From positions 186,001 to 250,000 of the forward strand of contig NC_085053.1 of the NCBI RefSeq assembly GCF_963662255.1: a stretch of 64,000 nt of DNA, given 5' to 3'. The position numbers and the translations under genes are program-made. This document shows positions 1 through 13,290 of the stretch, one piece after another; within the stretch, counting starts at the first letter, position 1, and the number at the start of each line of letters is the position of its first letter. The notes beneath the pieces are model-generated. The model was not told where the DNA came from and ran no database searches. It worked only from the letters and a program-made list of their open reading frames with translations. The DNA comes from Cinclus cinclus (taxonomy: Eukaryota; Chordata; Aves; Passeriformes; Cinclidae).

Positions 1-230
1 AGTGAATGGGATGACAAGAGGGGCAGTGAAATGGACCAAAACTTGATAAAATTACTCCAAATAAAATTCTGAAATCACGGAAGAAAGAGGGAAAAAAAGC
101 ATGTTGAGAAGATGCTAAAGAAATGAAATTGTTAGAATAATAAAGGGAAAATTGCTAAACTGAGTGAAAACACTAAAAGTGAATGGGATGACAAGAAGTG
201 CAGGGAAATGGACCGAAGCTTGCCCAAATC
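1..230. repeat. Direct repeat, two copies about 177 bp apart
   Basis: The segment starting at position 1 (AGTGAATGGGATGACAAGAG) recurs at 178 with few changes. Similarity continues for about 45 bases into GAAATGGACC and then fades. The first copy may begin to the left of the window. Confidence 0.7.
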
Positions 231-456
231 ATCCTCATTGAAATTGCAAGATTTCATTCCCTTTCCTGAAGGGCAGGGAGGTTTTTGCTCCTGGAGTACA
301 TTTATGTGCGTGCTTGTCTCGTTCTCTTTGGAAGCCTCTGCCCAAGGATATCTAAACGCTTATCACTCTCTTCTCACAGAGCAGAGAACCAGTCTCTCTG
401 CATGTATGAAGCCTTGCTGTCCTCTGCTGGCAGCTAATACAAACTTTTAATTTTCT

Positions 457-481
457 AAAAAAAAAAAAAAAAAAAAAAAAA
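457..481 (+). repeat. Poly-A tract
   Basis: An uninterrupted run of about 25 A. It could be the tail of an old retroposed sequence, but no body of a known retroposon was recognised upstream. Confidence 0.85.
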
Positions 482-3400
482 TTTAGACTGGTCTGAGCCC
501 ACTTTTTCTGCAAACTACTGCTGTTCTTTGTGTCCCTTCAAACCTTGGTAAATTTGGTGTTTGTTCTATTTTTATGTCTGGGGTCAGTGAGGCCCCAGTA
601 TGTCTCTGGCTCCCCTGCTGCTCTTGCCCTGCCAGTGGGAGGCAGTGGGAAGGTGTGAAACAGAAGGGCTGTGGGTGCAAGAAATGTAACCTTATGTAAG
701 GATGAGGTGGTGGGTGGGACCAGGGTGAGACTTTGTCATGCTAAGAATAGCAGACAAGAATTTCCCCAGAGAAAAGAGGCTGCCCTGGCCTCTGGGTTCT
801 CAGAACAGCTTGTTAAGAAGGGCGCTGCAAATGCAGTTTGTTAGAGATTTGTTCCTAGACTGGGAAGGAGATGTCTTTGAGCAGCAAAGGGGATTGTGCC
901 CCAGCCTGGGCCAGGGTGGACAGGCCAGGAGTGTCGAGGAGGGGAACATTCCAGGGTGACTCAGGCGTGCAGAACAGCTGGGCACATTGGCAGAAACTTT
1001 CCACCAAAGTCACCACCTTCTGTCTGGCTTTTTGAGATGGCCTTTAAACCCTCCAGTTGTGGAAATATCACGAGTATACATCTATTATATAGATGGAGAG
1101 GCTTTAGCATGGGCCAGAGTGCTGTCTCCATCACTCTCCCCCAAGGCAGACAAACCAAAACAAGCACATGAGGCTGCAAGTCCCCCCCAAGCTGAGTAAC
1201 TTTCAGCCTCTGTGGACAGAGACAGATGGGATCACATCACCAGGACCTCAAAAACCAATGTTGCACTCCAAATCAAGGAAAAAGGCGAGGTGGGGCAGTG
1301 GGAAGTTGGGGGACAAAGCGTTTGACGTAAAAAGAAACCCCAAACCAGAACTGAAAGTTTGTTCACAGAGGAGCCCATAGCAGTCAGACAGACACCCTTT
1401 AGTCACAAGATAAGCAGTAGCTGGAGTGAGGGAGGCTTGAGGTAGCTGGCCTGGACCCTGTTGCATCTCCACATATCCCAGCTTAGCTTGTAAATCACTA
1501 TTTATTTCCAAATGAGGGAGGAAATATTGCAGTCATGAAGAAAATAGTTTTTGTTCATGTGCTTTCTAACCTTATCCTGAGAAAATCTCATTACAGTCCT
1601 TTTGAAACATACTTTTTTATTTTTTCCCGTCAAAAAGCTATTGTTGAAAAATCCTGGCCTTGACATCCAGAAACAGAAATTATTTTGGACTGTTCATTCG
1701 CATTGCAGGGCCCGAACTTTTATAAGGGTCTTGCTGACAAATGAGGTACAAATAAGCTGACAGCAAAAAATGTTTTCTATTACAGCAATATCTATATAAT
1801 AATATGGAAGACTCCTCCAGCTCTGTGTCCTTGCCACCTTTCTATGCCCCACTTTGCAGATGGTTTGTGCATGGTGTTTTGCAGCTTCCTCGCCAACCTA
1901 CAGGGACAGTATTCAGCCCAGTCTGTAATATGGAAAAAAAAAAAAAAGCAACCCAAAAATGCTGTGTTTTCTCAAAATGTTCTCTCTCTTCCTCAGGCTT
2001 TTGCAGTGAGGACAGCTCAGCAGCTGGGAGGTTTAAACACTTTCTGAATTGGCCTTCTTTTCCTGAGGAAAGGACGTGTGATGTGGTCTGCTGCAAGCAC
2101 AGAGTGATAAATGGGTACTTAGTGTGTCGAGGTTAAAGAAACTGTTCAGAAACCTTCCTTTAATTAGCTGCATATATCTTTCCCTTTCTGCTGCCTGTCT
2201 TGCCGTGAGTTACAAGTTATTTAATGTAGTATCAAGGCACGGGCTTATAGCTCCCTTAAATGATGGATATTTGGGGCGATTATTTGACAGGTCACAATCA
2301 ACATTGCTTTATAGAGTAGGCAGGGAAGTTTGCAGAACACGTGTCCCAGGTACATAAGTGCCTACTTAGTGGAAAAATATTTTACTGTTGTAACAGGCTG
2401 GGACACTCTAGTAACAGGGCAGTGTGAGCCTTTAAAGGGCAGCTTTTAAAAGTGAGAGAAGTGGTCAAAAGCATACATCTGATTATTCTGGCAGGAGCCA
2501 ATACCCGTCTGGGTGCTTCAGGAGAAGCCTGAAGCCTCTAATGGCCACCTTGGCACTGTCCTGTGACCTCTTTAAATCTGAGGCAGAGGTAACACAGGCA
2601 TGGGGTTGGAGGGATGAGAAAGTGTGACAGGAAGGTGACAGAGAATGTTCCTGAGAGGGTGTGAGAGCTTTTGTTTGCTTCTTCACTTGCTTTGTATTTT
2701 AGCCTCATGCTGCACCCAAACCCATAGTAATTTTGCGTTTTCATATTTAATTTCTAACCATAATCAATAGCTGCAATGCACAGTCCCAGTGCTTCTCCCT
2801 TGGAGGTTCAGCCAGGAACTGAACAGCAGGATGCTGGAAAGCCAGAGACAAAAGCCTGTGCTTCAAATTTGCTCATTCATGCCTGATTTCTGTGCCAGTT
2901 TTAGTCTTTTTTTACGCTAAAATGGTGCTTACCAGTTGTGAATGAAACAGAGGCACACCTGAATTTAAGATGGGATGTTGCAGATTGCTTCATATTTGAG
3001 GCATGAATTTGAAAAGTCACAGAGCTTCCTTGTACACGTAATAAACAACCTGTGAACTCCTGTTCTCAAACACGAGAAGTTCTCCTTCCTGCTCTGTGTT
3101 TTCAAATCGGTCAAAGCTGTAAGAGATTAATTTGTCCCTAAGCTTCAATACCCTGAGACAGTTTTCAACCAAAGCACAAAGCATAAACAGATGGTTCATC
3201 CTGTTTAAGGAAAGAAATCTCATTTCCTGCAGTGATGTGTCAAAGAAGGCTGAAGATGCCTGTGGGAGGGGCAGCCCAAAAGCTCCTGGAAACAGTTTTG
3301 TTTGTTATACTTTGGAGTCTCTAAAAGGATTCACAAGCAGGAGAGTGCAGAGGAGCTGATTAGCTAAAATAAATGCTTTTTTACTTGGCCAATTCTCTTG

Positions 3401-4619
3401 GTTGCCTCTTGTGCTGCTGATACCTGCAGGCTCTCAGTAGCTTCCTGAGCTGCCAGTCCTACCTGACAGACAAGCCTGACAGATTCTCCCACCATAGTGC
3501 CTCAAAAAGAGGCTTTTGTGTGTACCTAGACAAATGTTTCTAAATAGTACTGGAACACTGATTGCCAGCATTTGCTGAAATACATTTAAAATTTGCATTT
3601 GATTCAAATATCAGGTGTTCTAATTAATAGGAGGATGTAGATGGTTCAGAACACAGCTTAAAACTATGAGAGCAATTGCTAGCTATTCTAATTTAATTTT
3701 AAAAAGTCATTTATAAAATGTCTCATTTAAGTCCTAATGCCAGCAGAGCTATCTATAAAGCTGCCACAAGGTGGTACCACAGTATTTTATAAGATTTTGA
3801 CATTTTTTGTATTAAAACAACTGTTTTCTTAGTAGAGGTGCAATGTAGAGGAGATGAGGATGCAAAAAGATGCCTTTATTTGAAGATAATGCCCCTTTAG
3901 TGCTGCAGAGGCACCAGCTGTTGGGTCTGTCTGATGGCACCAATTTAACCAATGCTTGCAATGTACTTTCCTGCCACAATTATGCAAGATGGGTTGTTTA
4001 GGTGTTAAAGTTTAAGCAGATTAATGTTTTCCTAACAGTGATATCTGCCTAAATAAGTAAATTAATTTTGATGTCTGTCCTGATTTTTCCCCTTCCTTCT
4101 CCCACATGTTAGCCACTCTAAGTTCTCCAGGTAAGGACAGCTGTGCCTGGACTGTGTAAAGACATTCCCCTGAAAATGCCAGGATGTTTAAGTGCCAAGG
4201 GAACCAGAAACCTGAACAATTCTGCTTTCTGGGAATTAAAAGTTTTGGTTTTAAGCCACTTTAAAATTCATGTTTCGCATCTCCTTGACTGAGACACTGT
4301 ATTCATGCTCTTCTCTTTAATGTTTCTTCATAAATCAAACCTCTGTAGCCCTAACTGTCCAGTCACTGAGTTCCTGCATCTTTCAGATAACTGAGGAGCC
4401 TCCGATTTCAAAATGCCAATGTATGGAAATTTTAGATAGCAACAGTTCTCTGCCTGTTGCATGCTGATAGGATTTTGCCTAAATAGTTCCAGACTGCAGC
4501 ATTCTAGGCATGTATTTAATTCTAGGGCTCTGTGTGGGTCTGCATGCTCAGATGCATCTGAACTGCTTTTGGTCCTTGAAGCAGAGCTAAGTGAGTTGTT
4601 CAGTGCAAGGCCATGCCCC

Positions 4620-4647
4620 TCTAATTCTAGTTCTAATTCTAATTCTG
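4620..4647. repeat. (TTCTAA)n short simple repeat
   Basis: Four to five imperfect units of TTCTAA/TTCTAG. They create an artefactual Leu-Glu repeat in a minus-strand frame. Confidence 0.7.
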
Positions 4648-6889
4648 GGCTCTGTGCTCCCACTGAAACCTAAAGGGGCATTGTACAAATGTTATCTAGG
4701 GGCTCTGATTGATGGCTTTGGTGGAGTTAACACGAACCTGTGAAGGAACAAGTTCCAGCAGCAAGGCACAAAGTGTCTCTAAAAAACACTGCTTTGAGCT
4801 ATCACCTGCCCAAGGAGCTGCATTCTGAGTTGTCCTCCTTCAGATATATTGGTTTAACATTTATAAAGGATTATAAAGCATGTGTATTTGTCTGTCATTA
4901 TCCTGCTGCCTCTGTGCAGCTTCTCTGCAATTACATTGCACTCACCTCCCTTTTTTAATGCCAGTGGATTCAATTTGCATATGAATTTCCCTCGGTTTTA
5001 TATAATTGAAGAATTTAAGGGATCTCTAGTGGGCTGTAATTCCTTTTGTCATTTCTCCTTTGTTCGTATGGACTGCCAGCAAAAGATCAATCCCTCAGCT
5101 AGTTTTAAATAGACAATTTTAAAAAAAATGATAGTGGTACAAAATAATATTGAAATGCATTACAAAAATAAGATGTGAGATACAATTTTCTTGTACAATA
5201 AAACCAGACAATTTTGTAGCACAGGCTGCATTGTTTTGTGAACACTTTGTGCTCTCTAAACACTCTGGTGAGAAAAATCCCTTTGGAAATTGAAGTTCGG
5301 CAGACAATTCATATGTATAAAACTCTGCTTACACAGATGATAGGAAAGTGTGAATTAATTAATTCATTTCCACCTATTCTAAAAGGAAACAAACCAAACC
5401 ACTCCCTTTCAGAAAGATGCAAAAGGGTTTATTTTTGTAATTATTAAATCTGTAGATACTGTTGCCCTGTAAAATACAATTTTAGGTTATAAAGTAATAA
5501 TGGTGGTAGGCATGTGTTTTTGTTAATTCACTTCACAGAAACCTGGGGAGATTTTTATGAGCTTTCTTTTAAGAACCAGAATCTTTCTGCTCTCCTTTAC
5601 CACTCCTCTAATTCTAATTTCAGTCCTGTATACAGACGTATTACCTCACCCTGCATGGCAAAAAACCCCTAGTGTTAGTCCTAACAAAAATGGGAGAACA
5701 AGCTTGAAGGATTACCGTTAACAGGCAACTGCATCCAGCAAGCATATTTTTTAAACATCAAATTATTTGACATTTAAAATTTGTGCCAAAATGGAATCTT
5801 GCTATGAAAGCCAATGTCTTTGTGGCAAACAGCATTGTCACTGCAGAGGGATCCACATAAAGGGTGAGAAAAGCTGGGAAAAGGGATAAATATCAGGAAG
5901 TATGAAGTATGATCCAAGTACAGTTTGTTCTGGTGGGTCCTGTCTCAGAAGATATTTCCAAAACTGAGTCACTATCAACACTGAAAAACATTTGGGGCTG
6001 TAAAAGGTGTCAGCACTAATGAGTCTGTCTAGTTTGGAATATGTTGTATTTGGCCTTTGACATGAAAAGATAACATGTCATAAAAACTCCTCTTATGCCA
6101 TTTATCAAGCTGCACTTTTCATTTTATTCCCCTAAAAAGCTCAGCTTGGGCAAGAAATTCAATAAGTATGAGAGCTTTTTGCTAGTGTCTTTTTATCTCA
6201 TTACAATGAGGCAGAATGATTGCACGGAGATCAAAATCCAGTCCATTTGTTCTGGAAATTAAATTCTAATCAATTTGAAACTATTCCCATTGCACAGTTG
6301 CAGATGGCACTGCAAGACAAAGCGATAGCACTGTGCAAATTCAGAATGGGCTCCAAGCAAGATCAGTCCCTCCATGGTGAGGAGCCTGGATTAAGAGACC
6401 AGGAAAACAGAGAGCAGAACTTAAGAAAATGCTGCTGCTGTCACAAGCAGCAGTGCCCTGCTGGCAGGTAAAATGCCATGGGCTGGCATCTTCTTGTTTA
6501 TGGGATGTCACTTCACAGTGCCATTTGCCTATGCATCTTCTCTCTTGAATATAATGTTTTAAATAACAAACTAGCTCAGCCTTTCAAAGGAGCTTCCCTT
6601 GTTCTGTGATGTGAAGAATAAGCTTTCTTGAGTTAGTGATATTTACACTTCTTCACATTCTTTCTATTTTATAGAATCAATCTAGAAGTGAATGTCCCTT
6701 GAGCCCTGGGCAATTTCCCAAGGCTGGAGGCAGAAATATCTATAAGCAGATGAGAATAACTATTAATAACATTGTTTATGTGTGGTGGTGGCTCAAAGAC
6801 CAAGGACTCTATGGCCTGTAGTTAATGCAGTGCAGTTATTCTATATCTTGGAGGGATAAAAAATAATGCAATTTAACAAAAGCATTTTT

Positions 6890-7525
6890 GCTGCTGGGAT
6901 TGGGTTAAGAGTTTGTTGGGGGTTGGTTCTCTCCCTTTTCCCTCTGTGGAATTTTCCCCATTGTCATGCTAAGATACCTGTTGACTGGGCCCTGGTGGCA
7001 ATGGGGAGGAGAGAGAAGAGGGAAACCCCGAGAGATTCAAACATCCAGAAGAGGAAGCGGAAGGCTCTGGCTCGCCCCATTTCCCCCGCGGAGTTCGGAC
7101 GAGAAGGACGATCGCCGCCTGTGTCCCATCCCAGCGTCGGGAAACCACCATCGGACCCTGCCCTGCTGTCTCCTCGCTGTGAACTACCACCATCCAGCAC
7201 TCTGCTGAGCACCAGGACCCACACCGTGAGCAGAGGGCTCTCTCTCCATCTCTCTCTCCCCCTGGGACAGCTCTGCCATCACCCCCAGCCCTCCTGCAGC
7301 TCTGCGGGACCCGCCCGCCCCCAGCACCGGGAACTGCAGCTCAGGGAAAAGGTGCCTGCAGCCAAAAAACACTGGGACTGAGTTCCTGTTCTGTTTGTGG
7401 CTAATTTCATAGCTGTTGTTGTTCTTGTTTGTCTTGTTAAATATACTAGTAAAGAACTGTAATTCCTACCCCCATATCTTTGCCTGAGAGCTCTCTTAAT
7501 TCCAAAATTATAATAATCGGAAGAA
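6890..7525 (+). mobile_element. Probable solo LTR of an avian endogenous retrovirus (ERVL-like)
   Basis: A GC-rich block of about 600 bp stands out sharply from AT-rich flanks. Its 3' part, including ATATCTTTGCCTGAGAGC and then AATTCCAAAATTATAATAAT, closely resembles the terminal portion of songbird ERVL-type LTRs as I remember them. Orientation is inferred from that 3' end. No gag, pol or env coding sequence is adjacent, so this looks like a solo LTR. Boundaries are approximate, no target-site duplication was confirmed, and the family name is an inference. Confidence 0.6.
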
Positions 7526-10039
7526 TCACATTTTTTTTTTCAGTCCAAAGGGAAGCTTCTGCTTTCCTTAGCAAACACCTGTCTTTCAAACCAGTACATG
7601 TTGAACAGTGAATCCACTGCAACTCGGCCTTGGGCTGATTGACCAAGTGTGAGATACTGGGTTGGGAAATCTCCCTGTATCCTGTCTTGTATTCCCCATG
7701 CACTTGGAGACATGGAGGGGTTTCTGCAACACATTTTTTCGTCCAAAATGCCAAATCATTTAACTTCATTTTTTCTTTTATTCTCTCCATGAAAACATGA
7801 TATTTAGAAGCACAGCATATTTGAAATTACTCAAGAAACAATTTATTTATGGATTCCCCTCCTCCTCTTCTTCCCTGGTTTATGAGCCTGTAAGTTGTAA
7901 ACAATGTATTAGGAAAAAAAGTTTTCCCTACACTTTTTACTGAGTATTTGCTTTTGTTTGTCTTTCCAGGACTGCTATGCATAGTAGGTAAACTATTCAT
8001 AGAAGTAAAAATAACCTCCATGCAAACCTAAATGGAAAGAGATATGTATTGAGAGACAAATTCAGCACTATTCATTTTATATGCAAATAACCTAACCCAT
8101 GCAGTACAGGAAAAAAAAATTAAAAGGCAATGTTTCTTTGTGCACAGAGAAATTATGACATTGCAGCTAGAAACCATAGCAACGATATATATATTTAAAG
8201 AAAAAAAAGTAGGGAAGCATTTGATCTAGTATTGACTCATTTTTCTTACTAAAGATCAAAGCACCCAGGGACTCCTTTGAAATATGTAATAATACATGTT
8301 ATTACAGTCTAATTTCCAGGACCTAATATTATAGAAGTTGAAAAGCTGGGAAAAAAAATGGAAAAGAAGCACTGCTGGGAGGTGTTTTTTTTCAAAATGA
8401 ATAGCTTCAGAACACTTAAAGTAGATAATTTTAGCGATAATTTTAGCACCACGGTTTGCCAAAACACTTTCTGTTACTAAATAAATATTTCAGATTAATT
8501 CAAAATTACCATATCAAACAATTTCTGTTCCTAGGCAGCTCACCGTTTGCTGAATGAAGGTGAATATGCATGAGGATCTCTTTTTCATTACTCAATTTCA
8601 TTTTTCTTAATGAGCACAGTGTGCTTCTTTGAGTTACATGAGACCTTTAATTGGTGTCAACAATTGTGACAATGCCTCTCTTCATGGTTTTCTCCCCACC
8701 TTGTTTTTCAGTAAACCAAAAGGCAGAAAACATGCTTCAATTCCAGATCCATAATGTGCTTTAAAATTCTACCAGCACTGCAGAGTGTAATTATCATGCA
8801 GAAATAAAGATATTATGGTGATTTCATTAATTTCCCTGCCTTGTGTTTGCAGGAGTCAAATTATAAATGGTAAGTTTCCCTTTCTAAGACAAAGCAGTAA
8901 AGTCTAGAGGTAGCAGCTGCCGTCCCCCAAAATCCGGGGGAGTTTTTTTAGTCAAAAAAAATTTTAATTTTGGCGCTTCAGAATTCCTGGAACTTTTATA
9001 AGTGTAGTTCAGGCTGGATTTTGCTGTTTTGTGTCTGATCTATCTCCCACAGACGTGAGCAAAGGATGAGCAAAAGCCTAAGAGGTTCTGAAGCAAAGCC
9101 TGTAATTCTTTGTGTCTGTTCAAGCATGCTTCTGCATTACAGTGTTAGCAGAGAACTTTCTGGCAAAAGAGGAAATACTGAGTTTTCACCGCCAGCGTTT
9201 ATAGAAATGCATTGAATTGAGCAAACCTTGGACAAGATGCAAAGGAGAGTGTCACATAATCCTGTCTGCAGCTGAAAATGCACCTGCCTGCCTTTAAGTC
9301 GTGGTCCTGGGCTTCAGAACAATCCTGATATCATTCCTGTGTTGAGGACTAATTTTCATTTTTTATCTTTATGTGCATGCCTTTATTATTTTTCTATGCA
9401 TATTTTATAAATGTAACATATATTAACAGAATGAAAACATGGACTATATGCCTTTAAACCTGGGGCAGTCCGGTCATGATGTAAGCATGATGGATGTGCT
9501 GGGATCTGAGTTTAGATGCTTTAGGATTGACACTCCATGAAGAAACTGGGATTTTTTTTTAAATTATTTTTTTTTATATGTGGCATTCACTTTGCATTTT
9601 TTACTCTCCTTTCTATTTGGTAGGATTTTTTGGTAAATCTGCCTTTTTGTGCTGAACAAGATTGAGTCTTTTTGGCAAAGTTCAATCTAAATCCTCTAAA
9701 TCACGCTTCAGTTCTTGGCCTTTTCTCAGTCAAATTATCAGAGCTTCAATGCTAAGCCGTGACCTTTTCTGGTGATGTAGGAGTATGAAGTAGCAGTTTT
9801 AGACCTAGGAAATAAAGAGAAGTAAAGACTACTGCCTCCCATCTTTCACACCTGTGTGTTTTCAAACATTTTTCTGAAATAGATCTTTCATAGAGATTAA
9901 ATTATAAATTGCATTACAGAAATTTTCAGAAATTTGATTGCTAAAATCCAAACGACTTCAATATGCTGTAGATGCTTTTGTGTAATTGCATATGATAAGG
10001 GCAGATAGTAGTCTGAGTGTAGAGGAGATGAATCCCTCT

Positions 10040-10480
10040 GCAGATACCCCTGTGAGGCCCCCTTGGTATTCTCTGTGAGATAAGAAAAGCTGCTTAATTA
10101 GAATGACTAATGCTAGAAAAATGTAGACCCTCTCTTATCTTTTTAGAATATTATTGGTTAGAATTGATTCTTTATAAACGATTGTTTCATACAAAGAAAC
10201 CTTATGCAGCTGGCTAAGTGTTGTGCTTTGTACCCTATTGGTTTACTTTTGACCCTCTCCCAAACTCTATTATAAAGGTACATGTAGTAACCCATGTATT
10301 CAGATTGCTGCATGACCTCCCTTCATGGAATAAAGCCCGTGGTAAAGTCCGAGCAGTTTCCCCGTCTTTTCATGTCAGCTGAAGAAGATCCCTGTAAGCG
10401 AAGATGAAATCACAACAGAGCAGACTGCCTAAAGAGCAGTGCTTATAAACCTGGTAGCTGAAACCAGCCCGAGAAGAGCG
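10040..10480 (+). mobile_element. Probable solo LTR (endogenous retrovirus)
   Basis: The block has an LTR-like order: an upstream region, then CTCTATTATAAAGGTA (TATA-like, about 10267), then a polyadenylation signal in GGAATAAAGCCCG (about 10328), then a GC-richer tail. The U3-R-U5-like spacing and absence of coding sequence suggest a solo LTR. Exact ends and target-site duplication were not resolved. Confidence 0.5.
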
Positions 10481-12841
10481 AGGGCAGAGAAAAAGCTGCA
10501 TTTGAATGCTTGAAAAATTACTTGTGAATGGCAATCCAATGGCCTTTGGATATATATGAATTTATAGTGATAATTTATTTAAATTCTGCCAAGCTTCATC
10601 TCATGTTTAGCATCTGAAACAAATTAATTGATAATTAATATATATTATAAACATTAATAATAATTAATGTGAGGCTTCATCAACAGCAGAAGTTAAATTA
10701 ACTTTGTCAATTAGGAGTACCAAAGTTTTCATTAAGAGGTTATGAAAGAATTAGCACTGTTAATTCACCCCGAAGTCAGTGAATTAACTCCCCTTAGGAG
10801 TGCCATTCCTGTACATTCCTCTTGAAAGCATTCTAAATTAATTGAAAATATGTTAAAACCATTTATGGTTCTTCACTGTGTAATTATTAAAATTAATGTC
10901 ATGTGTGAAAATGTCAAGAGTTATCACCTCTTGTGATAATAATGGTGCTGCTGATAACAGAGGATCAGCCAGATATTGTGTGGACGTGATGCTTCCTGAT
11001 GCCATTTATATGCAGTTATCAGAATAAAGGCACACATTATTTTTATCATGTTTGACTGTTTTATATGTGCTTGTCACTTCTTGAGCTGTGTTTTCAGGAG
11101 CTGGAGCCATCATTCTGGCACTTTCTGTGATGGGGTAGGGCGAGAAGTTTATAGGGGCACACAGAGAATTGTGAGATTTCATTACCACCCATTTGTTTTC
11201 AAGGCACTTTTTCATCCTTGGGTCCCAAAAGATTGGTGGCACAGAAATTTTGAGTTTCTGCTCACTTCACCTTGCCCGACTACGAAGAGTGGTGTGATCC
11301 CATCTCTTAATTTTCCAAATTTCAAAACTCTGTGGGAACTTTGTGTTCGGAGAACAAGAACCGGGTTTGTAGGACAGTAAGACTCCTTGGTGCTCTTTGG
11401 AGTCAATGCCATGATTTGGGCCCTCCTGGCTGCTGCCTGTACTGTGAGTTCAGGCAGGAGAGGCAATTTTCCCCCGAAATGTCACCGGGGATGAGCAGCA
11501 CGGCGAGAGGAGCCCACATCCTCCTTGTCACTTAACCTCAGCCTTTGTGCTCGTTCCTCTGCTAACCACCAGGACTGGGAGGGGGGGGGAGGCTGGGGTG
11601 TAAAAAAGAGCAGAGAAAGAAATGCAGACAGCAAAAATTAGAATTAGGCAATAGTAGAATTTAGATATCAAAGAATAGATATTATTCACTCTGCCTGCTT
11701 AAGATGTGGCAGGATTTTAACCTCAGTTCATGACTTGAGGCTTTCAGGCTGCTTCATATCCTTTATGGTCGAAATGACTCGGTTCCTTAATGTAGTTTGA
11801 TAAAATAGAAAGGATATTTTGCACAGAGCATGTGGTGGTGTATAGAAGGTACAAGCAGAGCTCCAAATAGGGCAATATTCCTGCATATTTATAGCACCTC
11901 AAAAGCATATAATTTAAAAGTTTTATTTTTTCTTCTTGAAAAATCTTATTGCTGTCTCCTGCATTTAGATTTTTTTTTCCCCACAGCAAAGATTATTTCT
12001 TCCCTGTATGGTTTAAAGTATTCTTTCTTCAGTACCATGACACAGCTCCTCCCTTCATTTGAATATATGCAATAAATCCTCCAGGAGCAGCGAATTTGAT
12101 CAGTGTGTGCAACTGTAGACACCTGAAGATTGCAGGTTACAATCATATCTTGCTGATTTGAAAAATAACACCATGACTAAATCCTGATTTATGTGTTTAC
12201 TGCCTGAAACTGTTTCTTATGCCTGCTTTTCTGTATTTTATTGAAATGAAATTAGTAAATTAATTACATTGGTAGCAATTAATGAAATTAGTTCTTTGTG
12301 AGTAGATGGGGGGATAGTACCACCAATATATTTGGAAAAGCAAAGAAAATCAATTAATTGAAAATGCACTAAGGAAGATTTACTCTGTTGTGGTTTTCTT
12401 CCCAAATGCCCATGCAATTTATAAATTAGACTTTTCAATACAAAATTAAATTAACACTATGAAACTTGAAGACCTTTTTGAAGACAGCTGTATTATGAAA
12501 CATTAATTTGCTCTGAATGCCAAGAACATTTACTATAAAGAAGCTGCCTATTTATTAAATATTATCATAGTGCGTTATCAACCACATTTCTATATCTCGT
12601 GTTTTGAATTAGTATAAAACATGTTTAAAAGAGGATTTAAATTCTTTTGCAAGCTATGAATAAGATGACAAGTGAAGCAGTAAACATATTCAAGTCTCCT
12701 GAAAGAGATTTATTTTGGAGGCTGTACTTCTAAAGAGGAATCAACAGCAAACAAGAAAACCAAAACATTGTGCTTAAAAATCTCAAATCTCCTTGAAAAA
12801 AATGAAGCAAACACTAGAAAAAAATAACAATGGCAAACTTT

Positions 12842-12847
12842 TTTATT
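12842..12847 (-). promoter_or_regulatory. Candidate RGS21 polyadenylation signal
   Basis: AATAAA on the minus strand, about 240 nt downstream of the RGS21 stop codon. Another minus-strand AATAAA lies at 12709-12714. Neither is proven; they are simply the nearest canonical hexamers. Confidence 0.35.
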
Positions 12848-13086
12848 AGGAAGATAGCTCAAGTGTCTGGCATATTCAGTCCTGCTTGTTGAATATTTCT
12901 CTACTGTTGTTAGAAAGCATCATGTGCAATTTGTACTCAAAAAAAGTACTTTAATTTTTAAAAATAAAAATAAAGGCAGAGGCAATTCTTGAAAGTGGCT
13001 TCTGCAATCACTGTAATAAAGAATAATTATCTGTACTGAATTGCCATGGGAGGTATAATCAATTCCTAAAGGCTCAGTGCTCTTCC

Positions 13087-13290
13087 TCACAGAAATGGGA
13101 GCCACCTCCTCTGATTTTTGTCCTGGTGCTTCTGCACCAGCTCCTTGTACACATCTGACCTCAGGAACCTGGGGAAACAGTCCTTGGCCATGAGAGAATA
13201 GATTGAGCTCTGAGCAGTATCAAAGCAGCTGAGGGTGGGCTCTGAGATGTTCTGGGAGATGTCATTTTTGGTGTGGAAGTCAATATTAAT
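13087..13290 (-). CDS. RGS21: RGS21 coding exon 4 (terminal)
   Basis: It begins after a CTGCAG acceptor at phase 0 with INIDFHTK, runs 67 codons and ends WLPFL plus TGA. It encodes the second half of the RGS box, including the EPTLSCFD and [13 protein letters not shown] motifs. Confidence 0.93.
   Translation of the reverse strand: MNIDFHTKNDISQNISEPTLSCFDTAQSSIYSLMAKDCFPRFLRSDVYKELVQKHQDKNQRRWLPFL

Larger units (their letters stand above)
1..13086. other. Non-coding DNA downstream of RGS21
   Basis: This AT-rich stretch lies 3' of RGS21. I see no exon with an RGS-box signature (the conserved SEFSEEN / EFW motif) and no other recognisable protein family on either strand. Open frames here are short and lack family motifs or flanking splice signals. 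The only identifiable elements are two probable LTRs (about 6.9-7.5 kb and 10.0-10.5 kb), a poly-A tract, a (TTCTAA)n patch and a direct repeat at the left edge. In mammals RGS1 follows RGS21 in the same orientation; if that order holds here, RGS1 lies beyond the left edge. Confidence 0.6.

Noticed and set aside
7827..8021. Minus-strand short open frame considered as an RGS1 exon
   Set aside because: It contains no RGS-box motif and no correct splice boundaries.
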